DNA from: Cladopsammia gracilis
Lineage: Eukaryota; Cnidaria; Anthozoa; Scleractinia; Dendrophylliidae
Direction of reading: 5' to 3'
Assembly: GCA_022457155.1 (NCBI GenBank)
Contig: JAJGOT010000418.1
Span: 512,501 to 576,500, forward strand
Length of the DNA stretch: 64,000 nt
Part shown: piece by piece, positions 54,384 to 64,000 of the stretch
Numbering within the stretch: the first letter of the stretch is position 1
How the letters are laid out: each line of letters opens with the position of its first letter
Program-made: the position numbers and the translations under genes
Notes under the pieces: model-generated
The model's database searches: none
Told to the model about the DNA's origin: nothing
What the model saw: only the letters and a program-made list of their open reading frames with translations

Positions 54384-55075
54384 CTACAGCAACAAAGTAC
54401 ATTAGTGAAGAAATAAAGTTAATATACGTATACAATAAATCGAGACTTAAAAAGGGGTAAATTATCAGCGAGCCTCTATCCAACTAACTACCGTCAACTG
54501 CAGTAAATCCTGGATGTACTTATCCGACAAACATCAGATGGACGAAAAATAAGTGACTTTTCTTCATTGTGATAGCTACTTTAATTCGAAACTTTAAGGT
54601 GGCTTTAAACCCCTTCCCAAGATTTTTTAAACTTTACAAAAAGTTATATCTTAACATAATAATTTTAATTCGATGATAATAAAACGAGGGTCACCAAGCT
54701 CGTTTTTTTGTTATAAGCACTTGAAGCTAAAATTAGGGGTGACTATAATAGATTATACAGTTACTATGGTAACATGCAAAGTCATGGCGTTGACTATAAA
54801 CTGCTCAACAATGACTGGGCATCATTTGTTTGAGACAATCAAGGAAAGGAGACTCAGATTTATAATTAGTGGCCACCGTTAGAGAGATAAGAACGGAGTA
54901 GTATCACAACTGCTCTTCTGGGACCCAAGTCATGGTAAAAGATCAAGGGGTGACCGGTAAGAACCAATATTGACTAGTTGGAGACCGACACTGGAATGAC
55001 TAGATACGATCTCCCGTACGCTATAGATCAGCGACTGGCAAAAGATAGTTAAAAGCATTCAAATGCACTCAAACA

Positions 55076-55122
<47 letters not shown>

Positions 55123-57120
55123 CGATGATGATGTTGATCGAAGCATTTACCAACAGAGATTGGTAAAAAGTGATTAAAAATGCAAAGAACTATTGTGAGC
55201 CACCCTAACGCCACTTATTTTTACGAAACCAACTCAACCAAACCAACTTTTGCAAATAGAGCAGTTTTCAATTAAGTGTCAAAAGTAATTACACAACTGC
55301 TTTGGTTTTGCATTGCTACGCTTTGTGATTGGCTAAAAAATCTCGCGCCACTTTCTCGACCAATCAGAAGTAAAACCAATACCAATCGTGACTTGCTCGC
55401 ACGCGTTTTCCCGCGCTTGGCGCCGCCGACATGTAATTGCATCGAGCACTGATTGGTTCATTGGATTGTTTACGACTGCTGTGATTGGTCAGAGTAATTA
55501 CTTTGGTTTTGGTTTTGAAAACTGCTCTATGCTACACGGAATGCGTTGCAGGTTACCTTACATGTTTTTTCTCTCTCCAGTTTTATTATCTGTTTATTCA
55601 AGAAGACAGCTCCATGGATCGGCCGCAGGAAATAACAGGGGATCGTTTACGATTGAAACACTACTTACCGACTGCAGGGATTGTGGTCTTGGTTATTGGT
55701 CTTGCAATTGTTTTATTTGATCCACCGATGCAATTCTCTCCATTGCCTTTTGCAGGGGGAAACTTATCACAACTCATATTTTCCGGCCAAGTAATGCCAA
55801 ACTCTCTCAAAACCGGACTGCAGCCTTGTCGTGCTCGGTTACAAAGCTCTCTGCACGGCTTCCGTGGTCCGCTACATGGAGGGGCATAAACAGAACACAG
55901 AAATTGACTCAAATCAGAGGAACAATTGGCTCTCACAAGTGGCAAAAACTGATTAGCCTCTAAAGCTGCCTCCGATTGTGTACGGTGTTTGAAGAAGTTC
56001 GGGAACCGCGTCATGTTATTGTGGAGGCCAACACAGAGTGGAACGTCCAGGGCTTCGCATCTCTCTACAGCAACAAAGTACATTAGTGAAGAAATAAAGT
56101 TAATATACGTATACAATATATCGAGGCTTAAAGGGGCTATGTCATTATTTCTAGTGTTGTGTTAAAAAGCAGTGGAAAACCAACGACAATGTCACTTTTG
56201 TTGAACATTATTTTACTGGTGCTTTAGGAATTTTAAAACAAGCAGAAGAACCCCGCTAACTCGAACTCCAATAACTCGAACTCCCCGCTAACTCGAACTA
56301 AGTTCGATTTCCCTTGGATTTGGCCCTATTTTTGAGTCATTTTTACTCGAATAACTTGAACTCGGATAAGTCGAATTCCCCGCTAAATCGAACTATTTTT
56401 TTGTTTCCCTTGGCCCAAATTTACCCCAATAACTCAAACTCTGTTGTTATGACTTCTCAAAATTCAGTATCAAGAAAATAGGCTGCTTGTTATCTGATTG
56501 TAACTTCGGACTGACCATGTATTTAACATTCATTTAATTTCACGATCTTATCAGTCACTACCGGATGCGGTATCTTTTGCCTCAGCACTGAAAATATAGC
56601 CTGCATGAAAATAACATGGGCGCAAAAAAGAACCGAACGCGTGTCTCTCTCGCGCGCCCCATCAGTTAGTCAGTCAGATCTCACAGTCTGCCAGTTAGTC
56701 AGTAAAGTAAATACGTCTGCCTGTGAGTTAGTCATCAAATCAGCCAGTCTATCAGTCAGTCAATCAGTCAGCCAGTTAGTCATCAAATAAGCCAGTCTGT
56801 CAATCAGTCAGCCAGTTAGTCATCAAATCAGCCAGTCTGTCAGTCAGTCAATCAGTCAGCCAGTTAGTCTTCAAGTCAGCCAGTCTGTCAGTCAGTCAAT
56901 CAGTCGGTCAGTTAGTCTTCAAGTCAGCCAGTCTGTCGTAACAGTCAGTCAGTCAGTCAGCCAATCAGTCAATCAGTCAGCCAGTCAGTCAGTTAGCCAG
57001 TCAGTCAGTCAGTCAGTCAGCCAGTCAGTCAGTCAGTCAGTCAGCCAGTCAGTCAGGTCAGTCAGCCAGTCAGTCAGTCAGCCAGCCAGTCAGTCAGTCA
57101 GTCAGCCAGCCAGTCAGTCA

Positions 57121-57163
<43 letters not shown>

Positions 57164-60100
57164 TGTCAGTCTGTCTGTCTGTCTGCCAGTCAGTCAGTCA
57201 GTCAGTCAGCCAGTCAGTCAGTCAGTCAGTCAGCCAGTCAGTCAGTCAGTCAGTCAGTCAGTCAGTCTGTCTGTCTGTCTGTCAGTCAGTCAGTCAGTCT
57301 TTATTGTGGCCAATTTACTTTATCAACTTAGTCGATTAAACTATATTTTTGTGTTTCACTCCGCCCCATCCTCGCAGCACAACAGTTTGTTCACAAATTA
57401 CCCTTTTAGCCAGTCAGTAAGTTGGCCATGCAGTCAGTCCGCCATTCAGTAACGAAACCATGCTCTCAGTCAGTCAGTCAGTCAGTCAGTCTGTACATAT
57501 CAACCAGCACTTGTCAATAAAATTAGTAAATTAGCGTTGTCAGTCAGCGAGTCATTTAACTATAATCTTACCTCTTGTCCGGAGTGGCGGTTGAGACATA
57601 ACTGCAGCAATATTGGTCGTATCTAAACACACAACATCATCAGCTCTCTCAGGAAAATTCTCACACGCCATTCTCTCGGGCCATCTAAAACCATACTGGA
57701 TTAATAAAGGCTGACATCCACTCCTTACTCGAGAACAAAGACCTCTACATGGCAGTGGGGGATGGTCCATATTCGTGCAAAGAGGCGCATAAAGGGAACA
57801 TAGAAAGAACGCCATTTCCGCAGAACAGTTGACTTTTACCAGCGGCCAAAACTGGTTAATTTCCAACGATGCTTCGCTTTGAGTATTATGATGAAAAATG
57901 TTGGGAAACACCGTCATGTTGTAAGGTACGCTCTTGCATAGTGGAATTGACAAGACTTCGCATTTGCCTAAAAACAAAAATTTCAACTTTTCAGATATTT
58001 CTTCCTAACAAACTTTTTTGAAATAAATAAACTCGTTTTTATCTCAGGAATGAAAAGGTTTTTTATTTCTTAACAATTGCTCGTCTTTTACCCTTTGTGA
58101 ATATCATTAACTGAAGGTAATTATTTCCTATTTTGTATTTTGTATTTTCTATGACGTTTCTACAATAAGTTGTATACATTATTATTATTAGTGTCTATAC
58201 AGTGAGTCGACAATGTATATACAGTGTATATGCAGTGTATATCCAAGCAGTCGGGTGATGACAATAAAGAAAAATGTCAACTAGGAGATACTGTTCTAAT
58301 GTAATTTCAGACAGATGGATGAGGAGAATAAACAAAACCATCAGCTAGTGCTTACTTTTAGTCATCGACATATAATTTCTCCTTAGAACATCAAGATTTT
58401 GTGAATATCAAGCACACTGATGAAAGATATCTGAAAATTAATCTTCCAGGAGATCGTTTTAACGATCCTCTGGAAGAGTATGTTGAGACATATACGTCGA
58501 TGTCTGAACATACTCTTTGAACTAATACCAACAGCAAAATTGGGCGGCGACTGTACTGAAAAAAGGGGACTTACCTAATGGTGGCGACTTAGTAACACGA
58601 CTAACCATGACAACGGGCACTTCAATTGACGGTCCCATGTAACAGGCAGCCTCGCCTTTTCTTGGAAAGTTTTTGCATTTTTGATCCGTGGGCCAGTGAA
58701 AGTTAATTTGCTTAATGGAGCGCTTACACTGCGTTCTGGTTTGTTTGCACAATTCTCTGCATGGAGGCAAGACGGGATTGGAGCCATTGCAGGGTGGGGC
58801 AGTAGTAGAAAGTGATTACATTTAACCGCGTTACGACATTCCCCTGCACTCCCCTGCATTCCCCTCATTAGCTATGCTTAATCATAACGTCACAACATGC
58901 CTTCCTGCATATGCAATAAACTGCGTACTGCATACTAATAAACGTACTGTACTGTACGTAATGTACCCTTCCTGTACCCCTATCATTTGATCACAACAGT
59001 AAACACGGTTATTCAGTAACTTTTTTATATATGATCAAGGATTTGCGAAAACAGCCTCGAATAATAAATTTCTTGGATGATAAACGTGGCGTTATAGAAA
59101 TATATATAGCCAGTTAAATATTGCCCAGTTAAATTAAGACATTATTCAAATGGTAAAACAAAATGGATTTACGAACACGAAGATGAACCAAACGTAAAAT
59201 CGTTTTTAGAGGAATCGTTTGCTTCCGAAAGCTTTAGGACTGCAATACGGCATTATAGTGAATTCGCACTAAGTCCGTAAAGTTATTTCATTCTAACATA
59301 TTGTTCTTGATTTCCTTATCATTTGTGTAGTGCATGGATTTGAGTTTTTCTAAATAAAACAGCTTTTGTTGATATAATGATTTGATGAAACCTTAATGCG
59401 TTTTGTTATTATTAAATTTATTTGAACTTAAACAGAGTGCGGGTTAACTGTTTAAGCATGCACATTTAATAGGCCATTTGCACGATGGCGTCATTTGACT
59501 ACAACTACCAGAATTCATTTCGTTTTTCCTTTCTTATTTAAATTTTGTAATCCCAGTGCGGTTTAAATAACAATAGTCCTAATTTGCACTACAAAACAAA
59601 AAACTGAAGGATTCTGGTAGTTGTAGTCATATGACGTCATCATGCAAATGCCCTATTGGCTGCTTTGTTTATTTTTCCGAGGTGCTAATTTTTCATGCAA
59701 ATTTAGAGTTCAATGTTCGCATAATTAAAAGCTTGAATTTTGAAGCTACCAGTAAGAAAATTAAAACTTGAAGTGGGTGATGACTGGGAAACTGAAAATC
59801 GATATAGAGTCTAGGGATGAATGTTGCGGTAAATACGAATAAGACGCGGTTTTTTTATACTGTGCAAACTACACTTATACTTCTAAACTTATACTTCTAA
59901 ACTTGAATGTTTCGGAACCCTCTAATTTATTTAGTTTATTCAGCTATAATATCCACAGCTTTGATGGCCTAGTGGTTAAGACACTGCGTTATGGCCGCAG
60001 TAACCCAAGTTCGAGTCCTGGTCAAGGCATGTTGTTTTGATCTACGTCTGTAAAGGATATCTGTGTCAGCTGTGTTTACTTTTCAGATGGAATAGAGCGG

Positions 60101-62876
60101 GTAAGTTTAGACCGGCCTATTGTTCCTATTGTTTCGGAATAACACAAAAGGAATAGGTAGTTGAGGTCATGAAAAGGCATTCCGTTTATTAGTATGCAGG
60201 AACGCAGTTTATTACATATGCAGGAGGCATGTTGTGACGTCATGATTAAGCATAGCTAATGAGAGGAATGCAGGGGAATGCAGGTGAATGCCGTAACGCG
60301 GTTAAATCTAATCACTATCTACCACTTGGGGCGTACTTTGGGCGTAATAGAGATTGGCAATAAGTGATAAAAAAGCAAAGAACTGTTGTGAGCCACCTTA
60401 ATGCCACTTATTTTCGCGAAACCAACTCAACGAAACCAACTTTTGCAAATATGCTACACAGAATGTGTTGTAGGTTACCTAAGATGCTTTTTCTCTCTCC
60501 AGTTTTATTATCTGTTTATACTCGTTATAATATTCAAGAAGACAGCTCCATGGATCGGCCGCAGGAAATAACAGGGGATCGTTTACAATTGAAACACTAC
60601 TTACCGACTGCAGGGATTGTGGTCTTGGTTATTGGTCTTGCAATTGTTTTATTTGATCCACCGATGCAATTCTCTCCATTGCCTTTTGCAGGGGGAAACT
60701 TATCACAACTCATATTTTCCGGCCAAGTAATGCCAAACTCTCTCAAAACCGGACTGCAGCCTTGTCGTGCTCGGTTACAAAGCTCTCTGCACGGCTTCCG
60801 TGGTCCGCTACATGGAGGGGCATAAACAGAACACAGAAATTGACTCAAATCAGAGGAACAATTGGCTCTCACAAGTGGCAAAAACTGATTAGCCTCTAAA
60901 GCTGCCTCCGATTGTGTACGGTGTTTGAAGAAGTTCGGGAACCGCGTCATGTTATTGTGGAGGCCAACACAGAGTGGAACGTCCAGGGCTTCACATCTCT
61001 CTACAGCAACAAAGTACATTAGTGAAGAAATAAAGTTAATATACGTATACAATATAGCGAAGCTTAAAGGGGCTATGTCACTATTTCTAGTGTTATGTTA
61101 GAAAGCAGTGGAAAACCAACGACAACGTCACTTTTGTTGAACATTATTCTGTCAGTGCTGTAAGAATTAACATACAGAAGAACCCCGCTAACTCGAACTC
61201 GGATAACTCGAACTCCCCGCTAACTCGAACTAAGTTCGATTTCCCTTGGATTTGGCCCTATTTTTGAGTCATTTTTACTCGAATAACTTGAACTCGGATA
61301 ACTCAAATTCCCCGCTAATTCGAGCTATTTTTTGTTTCCCTTGGCCCAAATTTACCCCGATAACTCAAACTCTGTTGTTATGACTTCTCAAAATACAGTA
61401 TTAAAAGAAAATAGGCTGCTTGTTATCTGATTATAACTTCGGACTGATCATGTATTTAACATTCATTTAATTTCACGATCTTAACAGTCACTACAGGATG
61501 CGTTGTATTTTGTCTCGGCACTGAAAATATAACCTGCGTAGCAGGCGCATGAAAATAATATGGGCGCAAGAAAGAACGTCAGTTAGTTAGTCAGTCAGAT
61601 CTCACAGTCTGCCAGTTAGTCAGTAAAGTAAATACGTCTGCCTGTAAGTTAGTCATCACATCAGCCAGTCTGTCAGTCGGTCAATCAGTCAGCCAGTTAG
61701 TCATCAAGTCAGCCAGTCTGTCAGTCAGTCAGCCAGTTAGTCATCAAATCAGCCAGTCTGTCAGTTAGTCAATCAGTCAGCCAGTTAGTCATCAAGTCAG
61801 CCAGTCTGTCAGTCAGTCAGTCAGCTAGTCATCAAATCAGCCAGTCTGTAAGTCAGTCAGTCAGTTAGTCATCAAATCAGCCAGTCTGTCAGTCAGTCAG
61901 TCAGCTAGTCATCAAGTCAGCCAGTCTGTCAGTCTGTCAGTCAGTCAGTTAGTCATCAAATCAGCCAGTCTGTCAGTCTGTCAGTCAGTTTGTCATCAAA
62001 TCAGCCAGTCTGTCAGTCAGTCAGCCAGTTAGTCATCAAGTCAGCCAGTCTGTCAGTCAGTCAGCCAGTTAGTCATAAAGTCAGCCAGTCTGTCAGTCAG
62101 TCAGTCAGTCAGCTAGTCATCAAGTCAGCCAGTCTGTAAGTCAGTCAATCAGTCAGTCACTTGGTCATCAAGTCAGTCAGCCAGTTAGTCATCAAATCAG
62201 CCAGTCTATCAGTCAGTCAGTCAGCTAGTCATCAAATCAGCCAGTCTGTAAGTCTGTCAATCAGTCAGTCAGTTAGTCATCAAATCAGCCAGTCTGTCAG
62301 TCAGTTAATCGGTCAGTCAGCTAGTCATCAAATCAGCCAGTCTGTAAGTCAGTCAATCAGTCAGTCAGCTAGTCATCAAATCAGCCAGTCTGTAAGTCAG
62401 TCAATCAGTCAGTCAGCTAGTCATCAAATCAGCCAGTCTGTAAGTCAGTCAATCAGTCAGTCAGCTAGTCATCTAATCAGCCAGTCTGTAAGTCAGTCAA
62501 TCAGTCAGTCAGCTAGTCATCAAATCAGCCAGTCTGTAAGTCAGTCAATCAGTCAGTCAGCTAGTCATCAAATCAGCCAGTCTGTTAATTAGTCAATCAG
62601 TCAGTCAGTTATCAAGTCAGCCAGTCTGTCGTAACAGTCAGTCAGTCAGTCAGTCAGCCAGTCAGTCAGTCAGTCAGCCAGTCAGTCAGTCAGTCAGCCA
62701 GCCAGCCAGTCAGTCAGTCAATCAGCCAGTCAGTCAGTCAGTCAGTCAGTCAGTCAGTCAGCCAGTCAGCCAGCCAGTCAGTCAGCCAGCCAGCCAGTCA
62801 GTCAGTCACTCACTCAGTCAGCCAGTCAGCCAGCCAGTCAGTCAGCCAGCCAGTCAGTCAGTCAGTCAGTCAGCCA

Positions 62877-62913
<37 letters not shown>

Positions 62914-63611
62914 CCAGTCGGTCAGGTCAGTCAGTCTTTATTGTGGCCAATTTACTTTATCAACTTAGTTGATTAAACTACATTTTTGTGTTTCACTCCG
63001 CCCCATCCTCACAGCACAACAGTTTGTTCACAAATTACCCTTTTAGCCAGTCAGTAAGTTGGCCATGCAGTCAGTCCGCCATTCAGTAACGAAACCATGC
63101 TCTCAGTCAGTCAGTCAGTCAGTCAGTCAGTCTGTACATATCAACCAGCACTTGTCAATAAAATTAGTAAATTAGCGTTGTCAGTCAGCGAGTCATTCAA
63201 CTATAATCTTACCTCTGGCCGGGAGTGGCGGTTGAGTCGTGACTGCAGCAATATTGGTCGTATCTAAACACACAACATCATCAGCTCTCTCAGGAAAATT
63301 CTCACACGCCATTCTCTCGGGCCATCTAAAACCATACTGGATTAATAAAGGCTGACATCCACTCCTTACTCGAGAACAAAGACCTCTACATGGCGGTGGG
63401 GGATGGTCCAACATATTCGTGCAAAGAGGCGCATAAAGGGAACATAGAAAGAACGCCAATTCCGCAGAACAGTTGACTCTTACCAGCGGCCAAAACTGGT
63501 TAATTTCCAACGATGCTTCGCTTTGAGTATTGTGACGAAAAATGTTGGGAAACTCCGTCATGTTGTAAGGTACGCTCTTGCACAGTGGGATTGACAAGAC
63601 TTGGCATTTGC
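53992..63611 (-). CDS. Multi-CRD (Frizzled-domain) protein, 3' part of a gene that runs off the window
   Basis: Six exons on the minus strand each code a Frizzled-type cysteine-rich domain, the fold that binds Wnt lipids in Frizzleds and secreted Frizzled-related proteins. In gene order: 63611-63213, 61000-60605, a broken one ending 58575, 57967-57572, 56064-55669 and the terminal 54383-53992. The four intact internal exons are multiples of three (396 or 399 bases) and in the same phase (1-1), so any subset can splice together in frame. Each has the spaced cysteines and a C..L..IPLC...YN.T.FPN start. No signal peptide or membrane segment lies inside the window; the 5' end is past 64000. It could be one gene with many CRDs, or several tandem genes. 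Confidence 0.8.
55075..55134. repeat. GAT trinucleotide microsatellite
   Basis: About 19 near-perfect GAT units lie in the intron upstream of CRD exon a. Confidence 0.9.
55259..55527 (+). mobile_element. MITE of the GAGCAGTTTTCAA family, copy 2, with TA target duplication
   Basis: The ends GAGCAGTTTTCAA and TTGAAAACTGCTC are perfect inverses, flanked by TA on both sides. The paralogous block B reads GCAAATATGC where block A has GCAAATA-[element]-TATGC, an exact empty site with one TA. This supports a Tc1/mariner-type origin. About 269 bp, non-coding. Confidence 0.9.
55669..56064 (-). CDS. CRD exon b (block A)
   Basis: Acceptor GCTGTAG, 396 bases, donor GTAAGT. It encodes ERCEALDVPLC, FFKHRTQSEAALEANQF, CSSDLSQFLCSVYAPPC and CRELCNRARQGCSP, then a Thr-rich linker. 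It is identical in protein to the block B copy at 61000-60605, indicating recent duplication or conversion. Confidence 0.88.
56245..56460. mobile_element. CTCGAACT-rich element (pogo/Tigger-like ends), block A
   Basis: Repeated words such as AACCCCGCTAACTCGAACT and CGGATAAGTCGAA resemble degenerate termini of pogo/Tigger-type elements. A matching copy lies at about 61180-61400 in block B. Confidence 0.4.
56676..57300. repeat. CAGT/CAGC tetranucleotide array, block A
   Basis: About 600 bp consist almost wholly of CAGT, CAGC and CTGT tetramers, with a longer-period start (CAGCCAGTCTGTCAGTCAGTC..AGTTAGTCATCAAAT). A short piece recurs at about 57463-57490. It is in the intron between CRD exons c and b. 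Confidence 0.95.
57572..57967 (-). CDS. CRD exon c (block A)
   Basis: Acceptor TTTTTAG, 396 bases, donor GTAAGA. It encodes KCEVLSIPLCKSVPYNMT, NCSAEMAFFLCSLYAPLC, CRGLCSRVRSGCQP and WPERMACENFPE. It differs from block B by one missing residue (NMDHPP against NMLDHPP) and a few substitutions. Confidence 0.88.
58575..58800 (-). pseudogene. CRD exon d, C-terminal half only
   Basis: Reading upstream from donor GTAAGT, it encodes APPCNGSNPVLPPCRELCKQ, then CKRSIKQINFHWP and KCKNFPRKGEAACYMGPS, clearly the second half of a CRD. Homology stops at about 58800, exactly where a long inverted-repeat element begins (58795). The first half, with its acceptor, was not found on the far side near 60341. 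The exon is therefore probably dead, or is used only as a fragment. Confidence 0.75.
59468..59657. mobile_element. MITE nested in the large foldback (AATAGGCCATTTGCA ends)
   Basis: Arms of about 48 bp (ending GACTACAACTACCAGAAT) are near-perfect inverses around a 95-bp centre. About 190 bp, non-coding. Confidence 0.85.
59959..60028 (+). tRNA. tRNA-like sequence, anticodon loop TTATGGC (probable pseudogene or SINE head)
   Basis: CTTTGAT pairs with GTCAAGG as an acceptor stem (with G-U pairs). CTGCG-TTATGGC-CGCAG forms a perfect anticodon arm. TGGCCTAGTGG and GTTCGAGTCC fit promoter boxes A and B. The anticodon would be ATG, which eukaryotic histidine tRNAs do not use, and the D-stem is poor. 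A tRNA relic or SINE head is therefore more likely than an active tRNA. Confidence 0.45.
60605..61000 (-). CDS. CRD exon b' (block B)
   Basis: Same splice sites, length (396 bases) and protein as the block A exon at 56064-55669. Only synonymous differences are seen, for example TGTGAA against TGCGAA. Confidence 0.88.
61180..61400. mobile_element. CTCGAACT-rich element, block B copy
   Basis: This is the duplicate of 56245-56460, with small differences in the AACTCGAA words. Confidence 0.4.
61578..62940. repeat. CAGT/CAGC tetranucleotide and 48-52 bp higher-order array, block B
   Basis: About 1.36 kb. The first part repeats a unit such as AGTCATCAAATCAGCCAGTC with TGTAAGTCAGTCAATCAGTC, and the last part is plain CAGT/CAGC. 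It is about twice the length of the block A array, so it has expanded or contracted since duplication. The Ser-Gln-rich frame through it is not a gene. Confidence 0.95.
63213..63611 (-). CDS. CRD exon c' (block B)
   Basis: Acceptor TTTTTAG, 399 bases, donor GTAAGA. It is like exon c, with EFPNIFRHNT, NCSAELAFFLC and one extra codon. It is the most 5' CRD exon visible; the gene continues beyond 64000. Confidence 0.88.
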
Positions 63612-64000
63612 CTAAAAAGAAAAATTTCAACTTTTCAGGTATTTTCCTCTTTGTCCCCTGTCGGGAAGTTTTACGTCAAAAATGGTATTAAAGTTGCACT
63701 GGCGAGTTTCTGAAGCAGCATCCGTTCTTCAATGAAAAGGCAAACTAGAATAGAATCTGTTTTCAGGCCTCCCTTATCACCAATTATACTTTTTTCATTC
63801 ACCAATTCTTCTTTTTCATGTATATACACCTAATTGCAGAAACGTTGTCATATAAAATACAAAATACCAAATACGAATTAATTACCTACATTATATTCTC
63901 AAAGGTATTTTTTGAATACAAGACCTTTCAACAGCTATTTCTTCCTTACAAATTTCTTTTAAATAAATAAACTCATTTTTATCTCAGGAATGAATAGGTT

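Larger units (their letters stand above)
55156..58060. repeat. Segmental duplication, block A
   Basis: This block repeats at 60349 to the window end in the same order: AGAGATTGG start, CRD exon b, CTCGAA-type element, tetranucleotide array, CRD exon c, then AAATAAATAAACTC. The b exons encode identical proteins; the c exons differ at a handful of residues. Block A has gained a MITE that block B lacks. Confidence 0.88.
58795..60341. mobile_element. Large foldback element, about 1.5 kb, with inverted arms of about 160 bp
   Basis: The left arm (58795-58960) and right arm (60180-60341) are imperfect inverses sharing GTGATTANATTTAACCGCGTTACG, CTCATTAGC(T)ATGCTTAATCAT and GCATACTAATAAACG. The inside holds a smaller MITE and a tRNA-like sequence but no protein. 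It breaks CRD exon d. Confidence 0.65.
60349..64000. repeat. Segmental duplication, block B (runs off the window)
   Basis: This is the counterpart of block A. It lacks the TA-flanked MITE, has a much longer tetranucleotide array, and carries about 300 bp of extra sequence between CRD exon c' and the AAATAAATAAACTC landmark near 63960. Confidence 0.88.

Noticed and set aside
60341..60380. Possible remnant of the first half of CRD exon d on the far side of the foldback
   Set aside because: A short SLYYA-like reading is seen on the minus strand, but the same sequence occurs in block A near 55156 outside any CRD, so it is coincidental.
62161..62592. Ser/Gln-rich repetitive frame on the plus strand
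   Set aside because: It is a direct translation of the CAGT-type tandem array, antisense in an intron of the CRD gene.

Overview
The window looks like nuclear DNA of an animal, most likely a cnidarian such as a coral or sea anemone. The grounds are AT-rich sequence, short exons with GT-AG introns, dense foldback transposable elements, and animal genes whose conceptual proteins stay close in length to their human relatives. The phylum is inferred from general character; no species-diagnostic locus was found.

Layout: (1) 1-4.6 kb holds the last two exons of an unrecognised plus-strand gene. Its final intron contains two back-to-back, apparently identical 861-bp units that resemble LTRs. (2) 4.6-11.5 kb is intergenic and repeat-rich. 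(3) 11,478-25,040, minus strand, is a complete 16-exon peroxisomal acyl-CoA oxidase gene (ACOX1 type) ending in the peroxisomal signal SKL. It has one apparent 1-bp frameshift in exon 6, and a Penelope-like retroelement sits in intron 6. (4) 25,521-29,053, plus strand, is a 4-exon JmjC-type oxygenase gene with a signal peptide, head to head with ACOX1 across 480 bp. (5) 30,794-47,113, minus strand, is a complete 26-exon XRCC5 (Ku80) gene. The exons join in frame to 728 residues and include the C-terminal acidic tail. A possible alternative terminal exon would truncate the protein. (6) 47-54 kb is mostly repeats plus a candidate small membrane-protein gene with a TATA box. (7) 54-64 kb, minus strand, is an array of Frizzled-type cysteine-rich domain (CRD) exons, five intact and one broken. 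It was expanded by a segmental duplication and runs off the window.

The most unusual pattern is in ACOX1 and Ku80. Many intronic minisatellites or local duplications span a splice site, so each repeat copy carries a duplicate donor or acceptor plus the neighbouring exon end. I count at least eight cases; Ku80 exon 7 has one on each side. Other strong observations are a Penelope-like insertion with 452-bp inverted arms and a 13-bp target duplication, two transposon insertions proven by paralogous empty sites, a hairpin series with a compensatory base change, and an array of 28-bp hairpin units.

Exon boundaries were read by eye from splice consensus, reading phase and remembered family conservation. 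No alignment or database search was run.
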